Part shown: piece after piece, positions 26,899 to 32,399 of the stretch | How the letters are laid out: the number at the start of each line of letters is the position of its first letter | How positions within the stretch are numbered: the stretch's first letter is position 1 | DNA from: Bacillus luti | GTDB taxonomy: Bacteria > Bacillota > Bacilli > Bacillales > Bacillaceae_G | Direction: 5' to 3' | DNA length: 32,399 nucleotides | Assembly: GCF_001884105.1 (NCBI RefSeq) | Contig: NZ_MACI01000013.1 | Location: 1-32,399 of the forward strand | Position numbers and translations under genes: made by a program | Notes under the pieces: generated by a model | Told to the model about the DNA's origin: nothing | The model's database searches: none | What the model saw: only the letters and a program-made list of their open reading frames with translations

Positions 26899-26923
26899 AG
26901 GTTGAATAGATGACCTAGCGATG

Positions 26924-27119
26924 AGTGGTGGCGGTTAGTGCCTAATGGTGTTCGAATGATGTATTAAGACCGCGGATAGGAAGAAAGAAGAGGCCTGTTT
27001 TTGTGTTTAGGACCAGTAATATTGTGGAAAGCGACCTTCTTTTATGGGTAGAAGGAATTCCCTGGTGGTGTGTGGTAGTGGTTGGTACTTAATTTGTGCC
27101 GAAGCGGATGTTAGAATGG
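26924..27119 (+). repeat. Diverged direct repeat in a non-coding gap
   Basis: Two stretches of about 45 bases (26924-26968 and 27071-27119) align at roughly 70 percent, mainly through transitions; both follow the pattern GTGGTRGYGGTTRGTRCYTAAT. They are unusually G-rich for this genome and contain no convincing open frame. They stand 147 bases apart between the ytoP terminator and the DUF84 gene. Confidence 0.4.
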
Positions 27120-27148
27120 AATGAAGAATTTTTATAGAGGTGAACGAA

Positions 27149-27658
27149 ATGAAAGTAGTAGTTGGATCAAAGAATAAAACGAAGGTTGGAGCAGTGGAGA
27201 AGGTTTGGGGAGATGCTACAATTACATCCCTTTCTGTTCCTTCAGGAGTAGCAGCACAGCCGTTTTCAGATGAAGAGACGATGCAAGGAGCGATAAATAG
27301 AGCAAAACGAGCGCTCCAGGAAGGAGAAGCTCAAATTGGTATTGGGCTGGAAGGCGGCGTGATGAAAACGGCGCACGGTTTATTTATGTGTAACTGGGGT
27401 GCTTTGGCGACAAGTGACGGTAGAGTATTTGTTGCAGGAGGCGCTCGTATTAAATTACCAGATGACTTTTTAACGCCACTGGAAGAAGGAAAAGAGTTAA
27501 GCGAAGTGATGGAAGAATTTGTACAGCGAAAAGATATTCGTAGCCACGAAGGTGCTATCGGGATCTTTACAGATGATTATGTCAATCGAACGGAATTATT
27601 TGTACACGTTGTTAAGTTGTTAGTTGGACAATATAAGTATGATGAAAAGCAAGCATAA
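27149..27658 (+). CDS. DUF84 (YjjX-like) inosine/xanthosine triphosphatase
   Basis: The 169-residue protein starts MKVVVGSKNKTKVGAVEKVW, the nucleotide-binding start of the YjjX/DUF84 group, followed by QPFSDEETMQGAINRAKRA, IGIGLEGGV near residue 68, and DIRSHEGAIGIFTDDYVNR near 125-143. Members hydrolyse non-canonical ITP/XTP, cleaning the nucleotide pool. The start is ATG 27149 with GAGGTG 7 bases upstream, rather than GTG 27140 inside that site. Confidence 0.85.
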   Translation: MKVVVGSKNKTKVGAVEKVWGDATITSLSVPSGVAAQPFSDEETMQGAINRAKRALQEGEAQIGIGLEGGVMKTAHGLFMCNWGALATSDGRVFVAGGARIKLPDDFLTPLEEGKELSEVMEEFVQRKDIRSHEGAIGIFTDDYVNRTELFVHVVKLLVGQYKYDEKQA

Positions 27659-27740
27659 ACCTTGCACCGTGCGCGATGTATGGTAGTATAAAAGAAAGAT
27701 TATAACATGAAAAAAGCACTCGTTAGAGGAGGAAATATAG

Positions 27741-28055
27741 ATGAAATCATTAGAAAGCATGGAGCAATTCCAACAATTAAAAAATGAAGAGAATGTAGTC
27801 TTTATGTTCTCAGCAGAATGGTGCCCAGACTGCCGCTTTGTAGACCCATTTATGCCAGAAGTAGAAGAGAAATATAGTGATTTCTCATTTTACTATGTAG
27901 ATCGTGATGAGTTTATTGATCTATGCGTGAAATTAGACGTATTTGGCATTCCGAGCTTTGTAGCGTACAATAAGGGTGAAGAAACAGGTCGCTATGTAAA
28001 CAAAGATCGTAAAACACAAGAACAAATCGAAGAGTTCATTGAAGGTTTAAAATAA
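27741..28055 (+). CDS. ytpP: Thioredoxin-like protein YtpP
   Basis: The 104-residue thioredoxin-fold protein has SAEWCPDCRFVDPFMP near residues 24-39, with a CPDC active site instead of CGPC, and cis-proline DVFGIPSFVAY near 70-80. The Asp in the active site suggests a more specialised redox role than general thioredoxin. GAGGAGG lies before the ATG. A terminator follows, yet ytpQ starts directly after it. Confidence 0.9.
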   Translation: MKSLESMEQFQQLKNEENVVFMFSAEWCPDCRFVDPFMPEVEEKYSDFSFYYVDRDEFIDLCVKLDVFGIPSFVAYNKGEETGRYVNKDRKTQEQIEEFIEGLK

Positions 28056-28082
28056 GGCAATTTGCCAATTGAATTGTAAAAC

Positions 28083-28115
28083 AACCTCTACCTTCGCGGG
28101 GGAGGTTATTTTTTT
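28083..28115 (+). terminator. Terminator between ytpP and ytpQ
   Basis: AACCTCT (28083-28089) pairs with GGAGGTT (28101-28107), with an inner CC/GG pair, then ATTTTTTTT. It ends only ~19 bases before ytpQ, with no room for a promoter in between. Confidence 0.85.
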
Positions 28116-28133
28116 GGAAGGGAGGAAAAAGAG

Positions 28134-28946
28134 ATGAAGATGACAAGTAAAAAGATGAAAGACGAGTTAATGAAGAAATTATCTCGTTCAGAATGGGACT
28201 TTCAGTATGATAGCGAGAAAGAAGTTCTACGTATTGAACAGAAAGACTCTAAAAAAGGTATTAACGTATCGCTTCCAGGAGTTGTGGCAAAATGGGAAGT
28301 GAATAAAGAAAAAGCAATTGAAGAGGTTGCCTATTACGTACAAGAGGCGTTAATTGCGATGCATAAAGAAGAAAATAGCGAGGCGAAAATTTTACCTGTT
28401 ATTCGCTCTACTTCTTTCCCGAAACAAGCAGAAGAAGGAAATCCGTTTATTATGACGGATCATACGGCGGAAACACGTATTTACTACGCGCTAGATTCTA
28501 ATAAAACGTATCGACTAATTGATGAGCGTTTATTACAAAAGTTAGAGCTTACAGAACAACAAGTACGTGAAATGGCATTATTCAATGCTCGTTCATTAGG
28601 GTATGAATTTAAGCAGGACACAGTAGCAGGTAATACATTCTACTTTTTAAACACAAACGATGGGTATGATGCGACGCGTATTTTAAACGAATCGTTACTA
28701 CAATCGATGCGTGAAAAGATTTCTGGTGACATGGTTGTTGCTGTTCCTCACCAAGATGTATTAATTATTGCTGATATCGTTAACGAAATCGGTTATGATA
28801 TTATTGCACAAATGACAATGAAATTTTTTGCCGAAGGGCATGTTCCGATTACATCACTTTCATTCGTATATGAAGATGGGGACTTTGAACCAATCTTTAT
28901 TTTAGCGAAGAATCGGAAGAAGACAGATGGAAAAGAGAAAGGATGA
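28134..28946 (+). CDS. ytpQ: DUF1444 family protein YtpQ (UPF0354)
   Basis: The 270-residue soluble protein begins [17 protein letters not shown] and contains [32 protein letters not shown] near residue 105 and [14 protein letters not shown] near 203, as in the DUF1444 family; no function is known. GGGAGG lies 8 bases before the ATG. Its end overlaps the first ATG of the ytpR frame, so the two genes form one unit. Confidence 0.9.
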   Translation: MKMTSKKMKDELMKKLSRSEWDFQYDSEKEVLRIEQKDSKKGINVSLPGVVAKWEVNKEKAIEEVAYYVQEALIAMHKEENSEAKILPVIRSTSFPKQAEEGNPFIMTDHTAETRIYYALDSNKTYRLIDERLLQKLELTEQQVREMALFNARSLGYEFKQDTVAGNTFYFLNTNDGYDATRILNESLLQSMREKISGDMVVAVPHQDVLIIADIVNEIGYDIIAQMTMKFFAEGHVPITSLSFVYEDGDFEPIFILAKNRKKTDGKEKG

Positions 28947-28951
28947 ACGAA

Positions 28952-29557
28952 GTGAACGTTTTTTACAACCTTGAAGGAATTGGTGACACTCTAATTGTTG
29001 CCTTACAAGATATTACTTTAGAGACTCGTGCTTTTGATCGCAAAGGAGATGTTGCTCGCGTTTATGATCGTGAAAGCAACGTAACGGGAGGATTCAACAT
29101 CTTTAATGCATCTTCTTACTTAGAAGTAACAGAAACAGGTAACCTTACATTAACGAAAGAACTTGTTGAGAAAATCAACGAAATTTTAGCGAAGAACGGC
29201 TTTGAAGAAACAGTAGAAGCAGATCTTTCTCCGAAATTTGTTGTAGGCTATGTAGCTGAAAAAGAGAAACATCCAAATGCTGATAAGTTAAACATTTGTA
29301 AAGTAGAAATCGGTACAGAAACATTACAAATCGTATGTGGCGCACCGAACGTTGATGCAGGACAAAAAGTTGTCGTTGCAAAAATCGGCGCTGTAATGCC
29401 AAGTGGTATGCTGATTAAACCAGCTGAACTTCGCGGTGTTCCTTCTTCTGGAATGATTTGCTCTGCACGTGAATTAGAGCTTCCAGACGCTCCACAAGAA
29501 AAAGGTATTCTTGTATTAGAAGATAGCTTTGAAGTTGGACAAGAGTTTAAATTTTAA
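28952..29557 (+). CDS. ytpR: tRNA-binding domain protein YtpR
   Basis: The 201-residue protein begins MNVFYNLEGIGDTLIV. Its C-terminal half is an EMAP-II/PheT-like tRNA-binding OB fold: VVGYVAEKEKHPNADKLNIC near 93-112, VCGAPNVDAGQKVVVA near 127-142, and LRGVPSSGMICSARELEL near 162-179. It may act in tRNA handling; the exact role is unknown. GTG 28952 is chosen, 7 bases after AAAGGATGA; the ATG at 28943 touches that site. Confidence 0.9.
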   Translation: MNVFYNLEGIGDTLIVALQDITLETRAFDRKGDVARVYDRESNVTGGFNIFNASSYLEVTETGNLTLTKELVEKINEILAKNGFEETVEADLSPKFVVGYVAEKEKHPNADKLNICKVEIGTETLQIVCGAPNVDAGQKVVVAKIGAVMPSGMLIKPAELRGVPSSGMICSARELELPDAPQEKGILVLEDSFEVGQEFKF

Positions 29558-29567
29558 TTGATGTAAG

Positions 29568-29602
29568 AAAAAATAGCCTCGCATATGTGGGGCTATTTTT
29601 TT
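29568..29602 (+). terminator. Terminator of ytpQ-ytpR
   Basis: AAAAAATAGCC (29568-29578) pairs with GGCTATTTTTT (29591-29601), ending in a T run. Confidence 0.92.
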
Positions 29603-29619
29603 GTGTGAAATTCCTAAGA

Positions 29620-29648
29620 TTGTAACGTTTCTCTTTAAAAACTATATT
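29620..29648 (+). promoter_or_regulatory. Predicted promoter of the SUKH-like gene
   Basis: TTGTAA (29620-29625, 4 of 6), a 17-base spacer and TATATT (29643-29648, 5 of 6), about 50 bases before the gene. Confidence 0.4.
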
Positions 29649-29699
29649 GTATTTTAAAAATGAATTAGGTAAAATTTAGAAAAAAGAAGGGGAAGACGT

Positions 29700-30044
29700 A
29701 TGAAACAACAACCCAAAATCGCAGCACTTCTGAAACGAATTGAAACTTCCAAACAGCAAGATATCGAGTTAGGTTCTTATGAAATATATTTGTTTAGTGA
29801 AAATGAAGTAGAAAAAGGACAAATCGGTTATCGATATGATAAACATAAAAATTCATTAATAAGTGAAGAACATGGAAAATGGAAAGAAGAATGGATTGTT
29901 ATCGGATATGAAACAGATATGGGGGATCCGGTTTTCGTAAATGTAGTTGATGATGCTTATCTCGTTTATACAGCGGAGCGTGGTACTGAAACGTGGCAAC
30001 CCGTTCATATTGGAAATATGGATGAGATTATAAAACAATTATAA
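29700..30044 (+). CDS. SMI1/KNR4 (SUKH)-like protein
   Basis: The 114-residue protein has WIVIGYETDMGDPVFVNV near 60-77 and VYTAERGTETWQPVHIG near 84-100, the middle part of the SUKH fold, a group that includes many immunity proteins of contact-dependent toxins. It is shorter than most members (about 150 residues) and no toxin gene is near, so an immunity role is not supported here. AAGGGGA lies about 8 bases before the ATG. It is followed closely by the amidase gene, without a terminator. Confidence 0.72.
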   Translation: MKQQPKIAALLKRIETSKQQDIELGSYEIYLFSENEVEKGQIGYRYDKHKNSLISEEHGKWKEEWIVIGYETDMGDPVFVNVVDDAYLVYTAERGTETWQPVHIGNMDEIIKQL

Positions 30045-30082
30045 AAAACTTTGAGACCGGTGCAAAGTGATGGGAGAAAAGC

Positions 30083-31039
30083 ATGAAGTATATAAAAATA
30101 ATGAGCATGATTGCATTCATTGGTATATATATGGGAGGTTGCTCACAAGAACAACCGAAAAAAGAGACAACATCTTCTATAAAAGAAACAAGTGAAAATA
30201 AAAAGGAAGACGCACCGGTAGAAAAACAGCAAGAAGAACAAGAGAAGAAAGAAGAACCGCAAGCAGTTCAAACGAATGAGCAAGTGGAGCATAAGCAGGA
30301 GGAAGTGCCGGCTGAGGAAAAGAAAGAGGAAGCTACGCCAGTGCAGCCAACTGAGCAACTTATGCAAAATAATGAACAAAAAGTAGAGAGTAATGAAAAA
30401 CAAGGAAAGTTTCTCGTCGTTATTGATCCGGGGCATCAACAAAAAGCAAATTTAAATTTAGAGCCGATTGGACCAGGAGCAACGACGCAAAAATATAAAG
30501 TGACAGATGGTACAACTGGTGTTGTGACGAAAAAAAGAGAGGCTGCCCTTGTATTAGAAATGGCTTTCGTATTAAAAGAAAAGCTTGAAGCAAAGGGAAT
30601 GCAAGTATTAATGACGAGGACGTCACAAGATGTTGATATAAGTAATAAAGAACGTGCGACATTTGCGAATGATCATAAGGCGAATTTATTTTTACGTCTT
30701 CATGCAGATGGTTCTGAAAATCCGAATCAAAGTGGATTCGCTGTATTGACGCCGGCAGAAGGAAGTCCGTATACGAAAGAGATTTATGCGGAAAGTCTTC
30801 AAATCTCTCAAACGATAGTAAATAAAATGAGAGAGAACCAGCAAGTGAAAGTAAATGGAATTAAGTTCAGGGATGATCTTTCTGGATTTAATTGGTCCAA
30901 AGTACCTGGCGTACTATTAGAACTTGGGTTTATGTCAAACCATGAAGAAGATAAAAAATTATCTGACCCGCAGTATGTAAATTCTTTATTGCAAAGTGTA
31001 ACGGATAGTGTAGATGAATATCGGAAGAGTAAAGCTTAA
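30083..31039 (+). CDS. N-acetylmuramoyl-L-alanine amidase, probable lipoprotein
   Basis: The 318-residue protein starts with a lipoprotein signal (IYMGGC, lipid Cys 20), followed by ~85 residues of Glu/Lys/Gln-rich linker, and an Amidase_3 domain from about residue 109. Zinc and catalytic residues are in place: DPGH (His118), KREAAL (Glu153), RLHADG (His207) and LLELGFMSN (Glu280). It would cleave the bond between muramic acid and the peptide stem while tethered to the membrane. The lipobox is slightly unusual, with Met at -3. It is likely co-transcribed with the SUKH-like gene and closed by a terminator. Confidence 0.9.
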   Translation: MKYIKIMSMIAFIGIYMGGCSQEQPKKETTSSIKETSENKKEDAPVEKQQEEQEKKEEPQAVQTNEQVEHKQEEVPAEEKKEEATPVQPTEQLMQNNEQKVESNEKQGKFLVVIDPGHQQKANLNLEPIGPGATTQKYKVTDGTTGVVTKKREAALVLEMAFVLKEKLEAKGMQVLMTRTSQDVDISNKERATFANDHKANLFLRLHADGSENPNQSGFAVLTPAEGSPYTKEIYAESLQISQTIVNKMRENQQVKVNGIKFRDDLSGFNWSKVPGVLLELGFMSNHEEDKKLSDPQYVNSLLQSVTDSVDEYRKSKA

Positions 31040-31069
31040 ACGCAGTCTTACATGTAAGGGTGCGTTTTT
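31038..31069 (+). terminator. Terminator of the amidase gene
   Basis: AAACGCA (31038-31044) pairs with TGCGTTT (31061-31067), with an inner CTTAC/GTAAG helix and a T run. Confidence 0.8.
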
Positions 31070-31129
31070 CCATATGAAAACACTCGTAAATTAGAATATT
31101 ATGGATAAATATGACATGCTTAATTTTAC

Positions 31130-31158
31130 CTGCACTTTTTTCCGAATGCTGATACAAT
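31130..31158 (+). promoter_or_regulatory. Predicted sftA promoter
   Basis: An extended -10 TGATACAAT (31150-31158) with a weak -35 CTGCAC (31130-31135) at 17 bases, about 37 bases before the start. Confidence 0.5.
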
Positions 31159-31194
31159 AAAGGATGTTACTATTTAGTAGAAAGAGTGGTAAGC

Positions 31195-32399
31195 ATGTTA
31201 GATTGGATGAAAAAGCTGTTTAACAAAGAGGAAGAACAAACAGCGATGAATAAAGAAGTACCAAAGCAAGTTGAAAGTCAGCCGAAAATTCCTCGTGTAA
31301 ACCACTACACTGAAGCAAGAGAAGCGCAAATGGCAAGTAGGAGTGCAGGTAAATGCCGTTTTCCATTAGTACCAGATAATGGGTTCGATGAAGAGGATGT
31401 TATAGAAACAGGGCATTATGAAGAACAACCTGTTCAAGCTGTAACATATGAAAATCAGCCTATTCAAAGAGGAATCAAAGTGGAAAGAAGCAGACGACCG
31501 TATGTGGAGAAGGTAGTTCCTACATATGAAGAGCCGGAAGTGCAATATGAACCGGAGCGAGAGCCTGTCGTAAAGAAAACACCTGCACCAGCGCAAGAAA
31601 GTAACCGTAGACCATTTCGTCCAACAGAAATGATTTCGCCAATTTACGGATATAATCGTCCTTCTGTAGAGAAAAAGGAAGAAAAGCAGGAGGAAGTAAA
31701 GGAAAGAGAAGACCTTGAAATATCTGTAGAGGGAAAAGCGGTCGTTGATGCATGGTTAGAGAAAAAGGGATATACATTATCTGATTTCTCAGAAGGACAA
31801 GCAAAGATTTCTTCTAGTCATGAAGGCGTTAATCAGCAAGAGCAACAGAGTAAAAAGGAAGAAAAATCAGTTGTCGATCAATGGTTAGAGAAAAACGGTT
31901 ATGAAATTGAGCGCCAAGTACCTTTAGTAGAAGAAAAAGAAGTGGTTCAAGAAATTAGTGCACCGCAGGAAGTTGTAGCGGATGAATTACTTCATAAAAC
32001 GGTAGCTGAGCGCATGGAAGATGCAAAGCAAGAAAAAGATGTAGTGGTGCTAAACGAAAATATTTCACAAGAGAAATTAGTAGATTCTAAAGTAGAGCAC
32101 GAGGATACAATACTATCAGAAGAAATTAAGCGTAATACAGAAATAGAACAACCTACTATTGAAGTAGAAAAACAAGCTCCAGAAGAATCAGTGATTGTCA
32201 AAGCAGAAGAAAAACTTGAAGAAACAATCATTGTGGAAATACCAGAAGAGTTAGAAGAAGAAACAAAAGAAGAAATAGAAGTAATTGCAGTAATTGCAGA
32301 AGCAGAAGAGTCAGAAGAAGTAGAAGTAATTGCAGAAGCAGAAGAGCCTGAGGAAGTGGAAGCAATTGCAGAAACAGAAGAGTCAGAAGAAGTAGAAGT
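31195..32399 (+). CDS. sftA: DNA translocase SftA (YtpS), N-terminal part only
   Basis: The frame from ATG 31195 is open to the window edge (401 codons). The start MLDWMKKLFNKEEE and the segments CRFPLVPDNGF, RRPFRPTEMISPIYGY and the twice-used VVDxWLEKxGY (near residues 182-192 and 223-233) fit the N-terminus of SftA, the soluble FtsK/SpoIIIE-like ATPase that clears DNA from the division septum. The motor domain lies beyond the window. No membrane segment is seen, in line with SftA and unlike SpoIIIE. The region from ~250 on is highly acidic and ends in a 12-residue tandem repeat. The position after ytpR agrees with the B. subtilis order. Confidence 0.85.
   Translation, partial: MLDWMKKLFNKEEEQTAMNKEVPKQVESQPKIPRVNHYTEAREAQMASRSAGKCRFPLVPDNGFDEEDVIETGHYEEQPVQAVTYENQPIQRGIKVERSRRPYVEKVVPTYEEPEVQYEPEREPVVKKTPAPAQESNRRPFRPTEMISPIYGYNRPSVEKKEEKQEEVKEREDLEISVEGKAVVDAWLEKKGYTLSDFSEGQAKISSSHEGVNQQEQQSKKEEKSVVDQWLEKNGYEIERQVPLVEEKEVVQEISAPQEVVADELLHKTVAERMEDAKQEKDVVVLNENISQEKLVDSKVEHEDTILSEEIKRNTEIEQPTIEVEKQAPEESVIVKAEEKLEETIIVEIPEELEEETKEEIEVIAVIAEAEESEEVEVIAEAEEPEEVEAIAETEESEEVE
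32290..32397 (+). repeat. 36-bp tandem repeat in the sftA acidic linker
   Basis: Three in-frame units, at 32290-32325, 32326-32361 and 32362-32397, encode VIAEAEESEEVE, VIAEAEEPEEVE and AIAETEESEEVE. A partial unit may precede them, and the array continues past the window edge. It is a likely variable-number repeat. Confidence 0.85.

Overview
The window looks like chromosomal DNA of a Bacillus cereus-group organism (B. cereus, B. thuringiensis or B. anthracis type). This rests on recognised protein families, AT-rich coding sequence with strong AGGAGG-type ribosome sites, a BclA-like exosporium collagen gene, and a long run matching, from memory, the B. subtilis 'yt' region (ytfP, murJ/ytgP, ytzG, ytzE, pepV, ytlP, amyX/pulA, ytmP, ytzH, trmB, ytnP, ytoP, ytpP, ytpQ, ytpR, sftA). 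I ran no database search. I see no rRNA, tRNA, insertion sequence, prophage or CRISPR array.

Bases 1-1206: the 3' part of a collagen-like spore-surface protein and its terminator. Bases 1300-6544: molybdenum cofactor synthesis, with moaA-moeB forward, moaC reversed between two forward blocks, then moeA-mobB-moaE-moaD. Together they cover GTP cyclisation (MoaA, MoaC), molybdopterin synthase and its activation (MoaD, MoaE, MoeB), Mo insertion (MoeA) and GTP-binding MobB. No mogA/moaB is present here. Bases 6585-8737: a small secreted protein, then a glucose uptake carrier and glucose 1-dehydrogenase, the pair used during spore formation and germination in bacilli. Bases 8769-10251: a CarD-type RNA polymerase-binding regulator behind an unusual leader, a two-gene operon ending in cse60 with a good sigma-E promoter match, and a small cysteine-containing protein.

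Bases 10252-12944: a gene-poor stretch with an orphan terminator, an SRPBCC/ArsR gene pair behind a promoter overlaid by direct repeats, and a DHA2-type drug exporter. Bases 13003-31194: the conserved housekeeping run, covering lipid II flipping, rRNA pseudouridylation, peptidases, RNA 2',3'-cyclic phosphodiesterase, pullulanase, tRNA m7G methylation, lactonase, thioredoxin-like and tRNA-binding proteins, plus a SUKH-like protein and a lipoprotein cell-wall amidase. Bases 31195 to the end: the N-terminal acidic part of the SftA DNA translocase, cut by the window edge inside a 36-bp tandem repeat.

Most of the window is ordinary core genome. The points most worth a second look are non-coding: a hairpin that buries the ribosome site of carD; a two-hairpin RNA module shared by the leaders of murJ and pulA, with a compensatory base change; the operator-like repeats of the SRPBCC/ArsR operon; a diverged duplication in the gap before the DUF84 gene; and a likely catabolite-repression site before pulA. 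Several starts were moved from the longest open frame to a start with a properly spaced ribosome site (moaA, carD, the drug exporter, rsuA-family gene, pepV, pulA, ytzH, ytoP, DUF84, ytpR). No convincing new multi-gene system was found.
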